Origin: JBJXHN01 sp046233135
GTDB lineage: Bacteria > Pseudomonadota > Alphaproteobacteria > Rhodospirillales > Rhodospirillaceae
DNA length: 64,000 bases
Direction: 5' to 3'
NCBI GenBank assembly: GCA_046233135.1
Contig: JBJXHN010000006.1
Span: 62,001-126,000 of the forward strand
The translations under genes and the position numbers were made by a program. Positions 25,185 to 36,400 of the stretch are shown here, one piece after another. Under the pieces are notes generated by a model. The model worked only from the letters and a program-made list of their open reading frames with translations, was not told the origin of the DNA and did no database searches. Each line of letters starts with the position of its first letter. Positions within the stretch are counted from its first letter, which is position 1.

Positions 25185-26827
25185 GCGGCCTCCCGGCTTC
25201 CGAACGTCTCGACGATGCGGCCTTCTTCCATGCGGATGCCCCGGTCGGCGCAGTCGAAATAGCGGTCGTCGTGGGTGACGGCGATGATGGTCAGCCCCCG
25301 TTCCTTCAGCTTGGGCAGGATCTCGCGGTAGAACTTGGCGCGGAAATGGGGATCCTGGTCGGCGGCCCATTCATCCAGGATCAGGATCGGCTTGTGTTCC
25401 AGCAGGGCTGACACCAGCCCCAGGCGCTTGCGCTGGCCGGAGGAAAGCGAGCAGCGGCCGAAGCGGTCGCCTTCCAGGACGGTGATGGTGTCCATTTCCA
25501 TCCAGCGCATCAACTCCCAGCCTTCCTCTTCATCGCGGGGGGAGATGTCGTGCAGGCGGGAAAACAGATGGAAGTCGGCAAAGACCGTGGCCATCAGATT
25601 GCGGTAGGCGTCCAGATGGTCCGGCCCCACGGGATGGTCGTCCAGGCTCACCCGACCGCTGGAGGGGCGATACAGGCCGGTCAGCAGGCGCACGAAGGTG
25701 GACTTGCCCGATCCGTTGCCGCCGGTGACGAACACCAGTTCGCCGCGCCGGACGGAGAAGTCGATGGGACCGACGGAGAACGGGCGTTCCCCTTCCGGCG
25801 CCGGGAAGACGTATTGCACGCTGCTCAGGCTCAGGGTTTCGAAATCCTCTGGAACCGGTCGCTGGGGCAGGTCGCTGCGCACTTCTTCCAGGGCCAGAAG
25901 CTCGTCGTCCAGGGCCAGCATGCGGCCGGCGGCGGCGTCCGAGGCGCCCATCAGGGTGACGGTCTGCATCAGGGCGGAAAAGGGCGAGGCCATGAACAGC
26001 ACCGCTGCCGATACCGCCACCACCTGGTCGCTGAAAGTGGAGGAATAGTTGGGGACGATGAAGACCACGACGCCGAGCAGCAGGTTGAAGGTGGTGGCGC
26101 CGAAAACGAACTGCTGCCAGCCGTGCAGGTGGACGTCCTTCTGCACAGACCGCACCTGGCCGGATACGGCGGCGAAGATTTCGCCCAAGCCCCGGCTGCG
26201 CGCACTGCTCAGCCGCTGTTCCTTGAAGCCGTCGAACAGGTCGGTGATGCTTTCGTGCAGGCCGGCGGTTTCGGCGGCCAGGGCGGCTTCCCGTTCCGAC
26301 AGGGTATGGCCGAGGCGCACGTAAAAATAGGCGCAGAGCCCCAGCGTGCCGCAGACCACCAGGGCGGCTATGCCCGACAGCCAGACGATATAGACCAGGA
26401 CCGCCAGGGTCAGCAGCAGTGACCGCAGGGACAAGGCCAGGAAGTGGGAGTTGCCCGAGACCATCTGCGTGCTTTGAGTGATGCTGTCATACAGGCGGGT
26501 CTGGCCGAACGTCTCCAGCTTCCACAGGTCGGCCCGGGCCAGACGGCCCAGCAGCTCCATGCGCACGCCGTCGATGGCCTCTTCCAGGTCGGCCCCCATG
26601 CGCGCCACCATCCAGGTTTCTGTGGCGGCATAGACCACCACGCAAACCGCGAACAGAACGGCCAGCCACAGGTTCACCTCGTCGGCATGCTTTTCCGAGA
26701 TTTCCTTGGCGGCGATGTTGACGACGGCCAGCACCAGTGTGCTGGCCAGGGCCGAGGCCGCTGCGCCGATAATCAGGCTGCGCAGCGGCCCCGGTCCCAG
26801 GCGGGACAGCAAACGGACGATGTTCAT
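25175..26827 (-). CDS. Cyclic peptide export ABC transporter, first copy (SyrD/PvdE type)
   Basis: A 550-residue paralogue of the next gene. The membrane domain starts MNIVRLLSRLGPGPLRSLII. The ATPase domain has Walker A FVTGGNGSGKSTFVR, signature LSSGQRKRLGLVSALL, Walker B ILILDEWAADQDP and AVTHDDRYF. Both ATPase sites look intact in both copies. Its start overlaps the stop of the upstream NRPS gene (ATGA), so synthesis and export are translationally coupled. There is no N-terminal C39 peptidase domain, so it is not a bacteriocin-type exporter. Confidence 0.9.
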   Translation of the reverse strand: MNIVRLLSRLGPGPLRSLIIGAAASALASTLVLAVVNIAAKEISEKHADEVNLWLAVLFAVCVVVYAATETWMVARMGADLEEAIDGVRMELLGRLARADLWKLETFGQTRLYDSITQSTQMVSGNSHFLALSLRSLLLTLAVLVYIVWLSGIAALVVCGTLGLCAYFYVRLGHTLSEREAALAAETAGLHESITDLFDGFKEQRLSSARSRGLGEIFAAVSGQVRSVQKDVHLHGWQQFVFGATTFNLLLGVVVFIVPNYSSTFSDQVVAVSAAVLFMASPFSALMQTVTLMGASDAAAGRMLALDDELLALEEVRSDLPQRPVPEDFETLSLSSVQYVFPAPEGERPFSVGPIDFSVRRGELVFVTGGNGSGKSTFVRLLTGLYRPSSGRVSLDDHPVGPDHLDAYRNLMATVFADFHLFSRLHDISPRDEEEGWELMRWMEMDTITVLEGDRFGRCSLSSGQRKRLGLVSALLEHKPILILDEWAADQDPHFRAKFYREILPKLKERGLTIIAVTHDDRYFDCADRGIRMEEGRIVETFGSREAACA

Positions 26828-29800
26828 TGGGCGGGCTGGGTCATGGCTTCGGCTTCGGTTCGGCCAGGGGCGGAGGATGTGACGGACGGTGTCACGGCGG
26901 CGGCGGGGGCATTGATCCGGTCCAGCCATCCCCGCACGTGGTCGGCCAGTTCGGTCAGACAGGGCTTGTACAGCATCTGGCCGTGGGTGCCCGACATCCA
27001 GCGCAGGTCCACCCCGCGCCGGGCCAGGGGACCCCAGCCGCTCAATGGATCCCCGGGAATGCCTGGCGCCTGGGCGGAGTGTTCCTTCGGCCGCACCAGC
27101 AGCAGGTCGGTATCCAGCGCCCGGGGGCGGTAGCGCACGGCGGCAAGGCCGTTGTTCTGGAACAGGGCGAGCAGGCGGCGCATGCCGTCGCGGTCCATGT
27201 CGTCGGGCAGGAAGTGGCCGCCCTTGCCGCGTTCCAGGATCAGGTCCAGCCGCTGTTCGGGGGTCAGGGGGCGCAGGGTTTCGGCATCGAAAAGGCCCAT
27301 TTCGTCGAACAGGGCGGCCAGATAGTCCGCTTCGTCCTTGCGCAGCAGGTCGCGGGCGCTATCGGGGACGGCGATGCCGTCCAGGATGATCACCGCGCGC
27401 GGATCCGCCCCGGCCCGGCTGAGTTGGCTGGCCGCTTCCCAGGCCAGCAGGCCGCCGAAACTCCAGCCCGCCACCGCCACCGGGCCGTCGCCCAGCACCG
27501 GCCGCAGGGCCTTCAGGTAGGCATCGGCCTGGGCCTCCACGGTGGCCAGCAGGGGCTGGCCGTCTTCCAGGCCGAAGCTCTGGATCATGTAGACCGGCTG
27601 GTCCGGCCCCAGGGCCTCGGCCAGTTCACGGTAGCACAGCACGTTGCCGCCCACCGGATGGAAGCAGACCAGCGGGATGCGGGTGCCGTCGCCGTTCACC
27701 GTGACCACCGGATGCCATCCGACGTCATTCTGCCGCCCGTCGATAATCTGGGCCATGGCCGCCAGGGTGGAATGGGCGAACAGGTCGGCCAGGGGCAGAC
27801 GCAGGGAGAACGCGGCTTCTACCGCCGACAGCAGGCGCACCGCCAGGATGCTGTGCCCGCCGCGCAGGAAAAAATCGTCGGCCGCGTCCCGGATCGGGCG
27901 TTCCAGAATCTCGCTCCAGATTCCGGCCAGGGTCCGTTCCGTGGCGGTGGACAGGGGCTGGAGGATGGGGGCCTCCTTGGCTTCCGGCTTGGGCAGGCGG
28001 GCGATGTCCAGCTTGCCGTTGGCGGTCATCGGCAGGGTATCCACCTCCAGGATCGTCGTCGGCACCATCCACGAGGGCAGGGCCGCTTCCAGGGCGGCGC
28101 GCACCTCCACGGCGTCGAAGCCGGGCCGGGGGACGACGAAGGCGCTCAGCACCTTGTCCGTGCCGCCGGGAGAACTGGTGATGACCACGGCGGCGTGGCG
28201 CACCAGGGGGTGGGCTGACAGGCGGCTTTCCACTTCCTCCAGCTCCACCCGGTGGCCGCGGATCTTCACCTGGCGATCCTCGCGCCCCATGAAGTGCAGC
28301 AGGCCGTCGGCCAGGCGGGCCATGTCGCCGGTGCGATACCAGCGCTCGCCATCGGCATCGGTGATGAAGTGCTCGGCGGTCTGCTCGGGGGCGTTCAGGT
28401 AGCCGCGCGCCACGCCGACGCCGCCGATGTGGATTTCGCCGGGCACGCCTTCTGGCACGTCACGGCCGGCGGCATCCACCAGGCGGATCTTCGTGCCCGG
28501 CAGCGGCAGGCCGATGGGCGGGGTCTGGAATTCGGACCAGGACGTGGCAGTCATCAGGTGCTGGGTCGCGGCCACGCAGGTCTCGCTGGGGCCGTACTGG
28601 TTGACCACGCTGAGGTCCCGGTGGCCGGAATTGGCGTAAAGCCGGCGCATGGTCTCCGACGGAATCGCCTCGCCGCCCAGCAGCACCCGGCGCACCCGGC
28701 TGGTCTTGCCGGTTTCCGTCCAGTAATCCACCAGCAGCGAAAACAGGCTGGGGGTGGCATCGCAGAAGTCGATGGCGTGGCGGTCAAGGAAGGCGTGCAG
28801 GGCGGCCGGGTCACGCCGCGCGTCGTCGTCGGGAATATGCAGGGCGAGGCCGCAGGCCAGCGAGGTGAAGATCTGGTGGATCGAGCCGTCGAAGGCGAAG
28901 GAGAAGACGCAGGTGGTGTTCAGCTGCCGTCCCCGGGCCATCGACCGGTAGAGCGGCTCCTCCACGGCGGCGGACAGGTTGACCAGAGAGCGGTGTTCGA
29001 CCAGCACGCCTTTGGGCTTGCCGGTGGTGCCGCTGGTGAACATGACATAGGCCGCCTGGTCCGGTGTCACGGCCCGGTCCGGCGCCGTGGTGGGGAAGCC
29101 GTCGAGCATGTCGCGTCCATCGAGCCGGCGCAGGCGCTCGGCGCCTTCGCCCCTGCCGTCCAGGCGCACCACCAGATCGAAGCCGTAGGGGGCGGGGTCG
29201 AAGCCTTCGGCCTCGATGGCCGTGAACTCCAGGGAGGGGGCTTCGCGCCGGTTTGCCGCCCAGTCGCGGAAGAAGGCGCGGGGCACGAACAGGTCGTCGG
29301 CGATGTCCAGGCGGGTGCGATAGCCCTTGCCGGCGTTGTCCCGGGCAAAGGCGGTCAGGTCCGCCATATAGGCGTCCTTGCGGTCCAGGTCCCAGATGTT
29401 GCCCAGGAACAGGGCGCCGCCGGGCCGCAGCAAGGCCACGGCCTTGTCGAGGACCGAAGACAGATAGCCGAAGCCGGGGAAGCTTTCGATGACGCTGTTC
29501 AGGATGATCAGGTCGAAGGACCCGGCAGGCAGCAGATCGATGTCGTGAGAAGCCAGATGGCGGCCGGTGACATGACCGAAGCCCAGAGAGCGAGCGACGG
29601 CTTCCACCCGCTCGGCATTCAGGCGGGCGATGTCGCTGGCTACGTAATGACCGCACAGGGTTGCCACCTGACGCATGGTGAAGCCCGAAGCACAGCCGAT
29701 TTCCAGGACACGGGAATCTGGGGTCAGCACGGCGGCAAGCTTGCGCCGGGCGTTGGCGCCGAAGGCCTGCAGGCCGGCTTCGGGCATGGGCTGGCCGGTG

Positions 29801-30435
29801 AAGGCGCTTTTCCAGCCACCGGCGCCGACGTCGGAGGTGTCGGCGGCAATGTGGTCCCACAGCTCAGTGGACATCATGGCGCTGGGAGCTTCCACCACCT
29901 CGGCGGCCTCATCAGCGTCCAGGCACAGGCCGCGCTCAACGGTCGGGCACTGCCATTGCAGGCTGCGCAGGTCGCCCAGGCTGTCACGGTCAGTGATCAT
30001 CGCCCGGGCGCCGGCCTGGAGCACCAGGGTCTTGCGGCGGGACAGCGGCTGACCGGGGTCAAGGGGCAGATAGGCACCGCCGGCTTTCATGATGCCTAGC
30101 GCCGCGGCGATATAGCCCCGGTGGCGGCCCATCATGACGGCCACCGGCGTTTCAGCCGGCAGGGGGGCGGTCTGGCGCTCTCCTTCCAGCAACCAGTTGG
30201 CAATGCGGTTGGACCAGGCGTCCAGTTCGGCATAGGTGGTCGACCCGCTGTCATCGACCACGGCCGGCGCGTCCGGCTGCTCAGTCGCATGGCGGGCGAA
30301 GCGGGTGATCACGGTTTCCCGGGTCAGGTCCGGGGCACCGCCGGGTATGTCCTCCCAGCGGTTTTCCAGGATGCGGCTGGCCTCGGCGGTGGTGCCGCCG
30401 TCTTCGGCGTCGAAGAGGAAATCGGTGATCTTCAT
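26824..30435 (-). CDS. NRPS termination module: A (interrupted by methyltransferase)-T-TE
   Basis: A 1203-residue protein. The adenylation domain begins at about residue 45; core A2 (AGGAYLPLDPG) is at about 120, but core A3 (FTSGTTGKPKG) is not until about 470. Between them is a methyltransferase of about 250 residues with the SAM motif VLEIGCASGF (about 248) and FDLIILNSVIESFPGFGYL. A continues to TANGKLD at about 808. The thiolation site is RGGHSILAV (about 858). The type I thioesterase has GWSFGG (about 995), ILDGIAVPD and GTHGQM (about 1153), a complete Ser-Asp-His set. The hand-read specificity code DGHDLGQVAK is not recognised. Its C domain is at the end of the upstream protein; the start overlaps that stop (TAATG). 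Confidence 0.93.
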   Translation of the reverse strand: MKITDFLFDAEDGGTTAEASRILENRWEDIPGGAPDLTRETVITRFARHATEQPDAPAVVDDSGSTTYAELDAWSNRIANWLLEGERQTAPLPAETPVAVMMGRHRGYIAAALGIMKAGGAYLPLDPGQPLSRRKTLVLQAGARAMITDRDSLGDLRSLQWQCPTVERGLCLDADEAAEVVEAPSAMMSTELWDHIAADTSDVGAGGWKSAFTGQPMPEAGLQAFGANARRKLAAVLTPDSRVLEIGCASGFTMRQVATLCGHYVASDIARLNAERVEAVARSLGFGHVTGRHLASHDIDLLPAGSFDLIILNSVIESFPGFGYLSSVLDKAVALLRPGGALFLGNIWDLDRKDAYMADLTAFARDNAGKGYRTRLDIADDLFVPRAFFRDWAANRREAPSLEFTAIEAEGFDPAPYGFDLVVRLDGRGEGAERLRRLDGRDMLDGFPTTAPDRAVTPDQAAYVMFTSGTTGKPKGVLVEHRSLVNLSAAVEEPLYRSMARGRQLNTTCVFSFAFDGSIHQIFTSLACGLALHIPDDDARRDPAALHAFLDRHAIDFCDATPSLFSLLVDYWTETGKTSRVRRVLLGGEAIPSETMRRLYANSGHRDLSVVNQYGPSETCVAATQHLMTATSWSEFQTPPIGLPLPGTKIRLVDAAGRDVPEGVPGEIHIGGVGVARGYLNAPEQTAEHFITDADGERWYRTGDMARLADGLLHFMGREDRQVKIRGHRVELEEVESRLSAHPLVRHAAVVITSSPGGTDKVLSAFVVPRPGFDAVEVRAALEAALPSWMVPTTILEVDTLPMTANGKLDIARLPKPEAKEAPILQPLSTATERTLAGIWSEILERPIRDAADDFFLRGGHSILAVRLLSAVEAAFSLRLPLADLFAHSTLAAMAQIIDGRQNDVGWHPVVTVNGDGTRIPLVCFHPVGGNVLCYRELAEALGPDQPVYMIQSFGLEDGQPLLATVEAQADAYLKALRPVLGDGPVAVAGWSFGGLLAWEAASQLSRAGADPRAVIILDGIAVPDSARDLLRKDEADYLAALFDEMGLFDAETLRPLTPEQRLDLILERGKGGHFLPDDMDRDGMRRLLALFQNNGLAAVRYRPRALDTDLLLVRPKEHSAQAPGIPGDPLSGWGPLARRGVDLRWMSGTHGQMLYKPCLTELADHVRGWLDRINAPAAAVTPSVTSSAPGRTEAEAMTQPAQ

Positions 30436-33400
30436 TATTCCGCGACCTCCGGTATGGGTCTGTTCGCGACCATGGTGGCGAACCGTTCAAGATAGGCGAG
30501 CCAGCGTTCGGCGGTGGCCCGGTCGAAAATGTCGGTGTCGAATTCCAGGACGACCTCCGTGCGGTCCCGGCGTTCGATCAGGAACAGCAGCAGGTCGTGC
30601 TTGGCCGTGGCCGGGCGGATGGCGTCTTCCACATCGGCCATGAAGGCCGCGCCCAGGCCGTCTTCACGCAGCCCGCCACCGCCGAAGGCCGACGCGCCTT
30701 CGCCGCCGACGGTCATGTCCGCGCCCAACTCCTCGAAGCGCTGGTATTCGAAAACCACGTTGACCAGCGGCTGGCGGTTGGCCCGGCGCTGGGGCGCCAC
30801 GTCGCGAACCAGCCGGTCGAAGGGATAGTCCCGGTATTCCATGGCGCCGATCACCGCCGCCCGGGTCTGTTCCACCAGGGCATCCACTTCGGTCTCGTCA
30901 TCCATGCGCAGGCGGATGGGCAGCAGGTTGACGAAGAAGCCGACCAGCCCTTCCAGCTGCGAGCGGTCCCGGCCGGCGACCCCCATGCCGATCACCAGAT
31001 CCCCCTGGCGGCCAAGGCGGTAGAGCAGGCTGGAGAACAGGGCCAGCCCGACCACGGCCATGGTCGTGCCCTTTTCGCGGGCATAGGCGGCGAGTCCCCC
31101 GGCGATGGTCGGGGGCAGGGTGCGGGCCACGGTATCGCCCCGGTGGGACTGGACCGGCGGCGGCGGCCGGTCGGTGGGCAGGGCGATGGAGCCCGGTGCG
31201 CCGTCCAGGGTGCGGCGCCAATAGGCGGTGGCCTCCGACCAGTCCCGTCCGGTCTGCCACACCGCATAGTCGCGGTAGGTGACGGGCCAGATCGTGGGCG
31301 TGAAGGCGACACCGTTGGTGACATCGGCGTAGTGGCGTTCCAGGTCGCGCAGGACGATGCGGGTGGACCAGCCGTCGCCGACCACATGATGCAGCACCAG
31401 CAGCACCAGCCAGCCGTCCGCTCCCAGGTTGATCGCCCGGGCACGCAGCAGCGGCGGGGCGGCCAGATCGAAGGGCAGGGCGGTCTCCCGCCGCGCTTGA
31501 CGCAGGGCCTCGGCGGCGGGGTCGGCCTCGGCGGACAGGTCGACGACCGCCACCGTCGGATGGCCGTCGTCGTCGATGCGCTGGCGGATGGCCCCGTCGA
31601 TATCCAGCAGGGCGGTACGCAGGGGCGCGTGGTCCAGGGTCAGGCGGTGCAGGGCCTCGGCCAGGGCGTCGGTGTTGACGGTCGCGGCGCGCAGGGCCAG
31701 GGCGATGTTGTAGGCGCTGCTTTCCGTATCCAGGTGGTGGGTCAGGTACAGCCGGGTCTGGGCATGGCTGGCCGGATAATGCTCGGCCGGCGGGGCGGGC
31801 GGGATCGGGTCCTCCCGGTCCGCCGCGCCGTCGATCAGTGCCGCCAGGGCGATCACCGTCTCGGCGGTCAGGAAATCGCCGATGGACAGGCGTACGCCGG
31901 TTTCCTCGGCGATGCGGTTGACCGCGCGGATCGCCAGCAGCGAATGGCCGCCCAATTCCGAGAAGCCGGCGTGGCGATCCTCCACCGGCCGGCTGAACAG
32001 CGCCGCCAGGATATCGGCGACCACCCGTTCGGTCCCCGGACGCGGGGCCTCGCCGCCGTCCGCCCCGTCATCGGCGGGCAGGCCGGCGCGCAGCTGCGCC
32101 CTGTCCACCTTGCCGTTGCCGGTGATGGGCAGGGTTTCGCAGGCCACGAAGCGGCGCGGCACCATATAGGCGGGCAGCCTGGCGCTCAGCCAGGGGCGCA
32201 GCTCATCGATAGCCCGGCTCTGTCCGGCAGCGAGGCGGACGCAGGCCACCAGTTCGCCGACGCCGCCGGCGCCTTCGGGCAGATGCAGCACGGCGACGTC
32301 GGCCACCGCAAGGTGGTCGGCCAGGGTGCGTTCGATCTCTTCCAGCTCGATACGATAGCCGCGCAGCTTGATCTGGGTATCCACCCGGCCGCCGAACTCG
32401 ACCACGCCGTCGGCACGCCAGCGGCCCAGGTCGCCGGTCCAATACAGGCGCTGGCCGGGGAAGCGGGGATCGTCCCGGAAGCGCTCCGCCGTCAGATCCG
32501 GCCGCCCCAGGTACCCTTCGGCAAGGCCAAGGCCGCCCACGGCGATCTCGCCCCATACTCCGATGGGGGCAGGCTGGCCGCCGGGTTCCAGGATGCTCAC
32601 CCGGCTGTGGGCCAGGGGGACGCCGATGGGTACCGGGCCGGGCCGGACGTCTTCTGGCCGGATCACGTGGGTGGTGGAGAACGTAGTGTTTTCCGTCGGG
32701 CCGTAGCCATTGACGAACGTGACATCCGGCGCGGCGGCCATGGCCTTGCGCAGGTGGCTGGGGCTCAGCGCCTCACCGCCGGCCAGCACGGTGCGCATGC
32801 CCCGGAAGGTGTCCGGCGCGGCGTCCACCTGGCGATTGAACAGACCGGCGGTCAGCCAGGCGATGGTGGCGCCATGGCGGGCGAAAGCCGCAGCCAGCCG
32901 GTCGGGGTCCAGCAGGTCTTCCCGGGGCAGCACGCACAGCTCCGCCCCGTTCAGCAGGGCACCCCAGATTTCGAAGGTGGAGGCATCGAATGCCAGGGGG
33001 CCGGTCTGCATCACCTTGTCGTCGGGACCGATGGACAGCGCCCCGTCGCCCCTGGCCAGTCGGGGGATCGCCTGACGCGGCACCACCACGCCCTTGGGCC
33101 GCCCGGTGGAGCCGGAGGTGTAGAGCACATAGGCCGGGGTGTCGGCCGGCGGTTCGGGGACGACCGGCGCCGGCATATCAGGGGAGCCGTCCAGGGGTGT
33201 GGTCAGCAGGCCCGCGGCATCCAGCACCGGCAGATGGCCGTCCAGCACCGCCCGGCCGGCGGCATCGGCGATGGCCAGGGTGCCGGCGGTGTCTTCCAGC
33301 AGCCAGCGGATGCGGTCCTCGGGGAAGGCGGGATCCAGGGGCACATAGGTTGCGCCGGCCGCGCAGATGCCGAGCAGCAGGACCACGGCGCCGGCGTTGC

Positions 33401-36400
33401 GCTCCACATGCAGCACCACCCGGTCGCCCGGTCTTACCCCGGCAGCGACCAGGGCTTCGGCGATGGCGGCACTGCGGCGGACCAGGCCGGCGTATGTGGT
33501 GCGGCCGTCCGGGCCGGACACGGCCGGGGCGTCGGGGTTCCTGCGGGCGATATCCAGGATGGTGCCGTACAGGCCTCGGTCCTTGTCCAGAGCCGGCTTT
33601 GGTCCCCACTCCAGGGCGGAAAGGGCGTCCAGTTCCTGGGCGTCGATCAGGGGCAGGGTGTCGACGGGGCTGTCGGAGGCGGCGGTGACCAGAGCCGCCA
33701 GCAGGGTTTCGAAGTGGCGGAGCATCCGGTCGATGCGATCGCGGTCGAACAGGTCCTCGGCATATTCGCAAGCGACGATCATGCTGTCGGGCACGTCGCG
33801 GACGAACAGGCCCAGGTCGCCCTTGCCCTCCGGCCGGGTCAGGCCGAACGGGGTCATCTCCCCGGTTCCTTCGTTGGGGGCGAAGTTCATGTAGGACAGG
33901 GTGATATCGGCCAGCGGCGTGCGGCCGGGCTGCACCGGCGGTGCCAGCTCGGTCAGCAGCCGTCCGAGCCCGAAAGCGCGGTGACGCAGGGCGTCGGAGC
34001 AGGTGACCTTGACCCGCTCCACCAGATCGCCGACCTGTTCGCCGTGCCGGGTGGTATGGCGCAGGGGCAGCAGGGACACCATCATCCCCAGCATGCCGGC
34101 AAAGCCGTCCCGGGTCCGGGAGTCCACCGGCACGGCGATCACCAGATCATCGACCCGGCCATAGCGGCGCAGCAGCTCGAACCAGGCGGTGGTGACCAGC
34201 ACGAAGGAGGTGGTCCGCCGGGTGGCGGCACAGGCGCGCAGGGCATCCATTGTGGCCCGGGACAAAGGCAGTTCGACGGTGCCGACGCGGCGGTCGGGGC
34301 GGGTGGACCGGGGGCGGTCGGCGGGCAGGTCCAGCGGCGGCGGCAGGATCTCGAAGCGCGCCCGCCAGTAGGCGGCGGCTTCAGCCACATCCGGGGCCTC
34401 GGCGCCATGGCGGCTCCACCAGGCGTAGTCTTTGAACTGGGCCTCTGGGGCCGGCGGTGTCTGGCCGGACAGCAGCGCGGCGAGGTCGGCGAGCAGGGCT
34501 TCCAGGGTGAAGGCATCGGCCAGCGCATGGTGCACGTCCACCAGCACCCGCACCGGCCGGCCGGCCACGGACTGGATGGCGAAGCGGGCGGGGATTCCGC
34601 CATACAGCGCGAAAGGCCGCACCCAGCCGGGCAGCATGCCGTCGGCGGCGTCCTGGTCGTCCACCTCCAGGCGCTCGATCTCCACCGGTGTGTCGGCGGG
34701 CAGGATGCGCATGGTGGGCTCGCCGTCTTCCTGCACGGCTGGCAGGAAGCGGGTGCGCAGGATCTCGTGGCGGCCGACCAGGGCGGTGATGGCTGCGGTG
34801 ATCCGCGTGTCATCCATGCCGGCGGGCAATGGGGCGGGCAGATCAAGGCCGTGGGGCAGGTTATAGGCCGTCCCCCGGTCGCCGACCGCTTCGGCGTTGA
34901 GGACGGCCAGCTGTTCCCAGGCCACCGGATAGCTGTCGGCCTCGGGTGCCGGCTCCGGTCCCCGGGCGGCGGGGGTCTCGGCCTTCATCCGCGCACCCAG
35001 GTGGCGGGCCAGGGCGGCGACCGTGCCGGCATCAAGCATGTCGGCCAGGGTCACGGCCATGCCCAGTTCGCCGATGATGCGGGTGACGATACGCATGGCG
35101 GTGATGGAATCCCCGCCCAGGGCGTAGAAGTCGTCCTCCGGATCAATGGTGTCATAACCAAGAACGTCGGCCCACAGGGAAGCCAGCGCGGTTTCCAGCA
35201 GGCCGCCGGTCTTGGGTTTGGAATCCGGGGCCGAAGCGACTTCTGCCGTCGTCGTGGCCGACGAAACAGTCTCGGTCCTGGTGCGCACCAGATTGGCCGG
35301 CGAGCGGTTCTGGTGGGCCTTGGTGACCAGCTGATCGACCAGCAATGACCGGACTTCCGCCGTGACCATGGCGACTTGCGGGATGTCGGCGCTGACGGCG
35401 TGACGGAACAGGGGGCCGGCGCTGTGGCTGTCCACCCAGGCACCGCGCAGGTCGGTGCCCAGCTGGCGCACGGCCATGCCCATCTCGCCGATGCCGCACC
35501 AGTCGATGGTCAGGCCGGGGCGACCCTGGCGGCAGCGATAGGCGGCGAAGCCGTCCTCGAACGCATTGCCGGCCATGTAGGCGGCAAAGCCCGGGGCGCC
35601 GACCAGCCCGGTCAGCGATCCGGCCATGATGAAGGCTTGCAGGGGATCGTCGCGGGTCAGTTCGTCCAGCAGGCGGGTGCCGGTGACCTTGGTGGACAGC
35701 TCCTTGTCGAAGGTTTCCAGGCTGGTGGCCACGAAGCCGCCGGAGGAGACGCCGGCATTATGAACCACCGCCGTGATCGGCCCCTGGGTCCGGCGGACGT
35801 CGGCCAGGGCGGCGGTCAGGGACGCGCGGTCGGTGACGTCGCAGGCGTAGTGGCGGATGTCGAGGCCCGAGCTTTCCAGCCGGCCGAGCAGGTCCGCCCG
35901 AGCCTGGCCGTCGGGATCGGCACCGGCCGGGCGGCCATTGCGCGATAGCATGGCCAGCGCAACCTTGCCGCCGGCTGCCAGGGTTTCGGTCAGCAGCAGG
36001 GCCAGCCCGCCCGTACCGCCGGTGACCACGCAGACCCCATGGTCGGGCCAGGTGGGCGGGGTGGCAGCCTCGGTGATCCCCGGGCCGGGATCAGGCAGGG
36101 CGGCGAAGACCCGCACCAGCCGCTTGCCGCCGCGCCAGGCGACGGCCAGGACCGGCGGCTCGGGTGCCGCCATTTCGGCCAGCAGGGCGTCGACGGGCGT
36201 ATCGTCGTCCGCATCCACATAGCGGGCGGTCAGCATGGGTTCTTCCAGGCCGGCGGTCAGCGCCACACCCAGGGTCAGCGCATGGCCCGGATCCCGGGCG
36301 GTCTCCACGCTCACCGCCACCGCACCCTGGCCGATGGCCAGCAGGCGGGTGGGGGTGGTGATGGCCGCGAGCAGGGCACGGATCGCCCCGACCACCCGGA

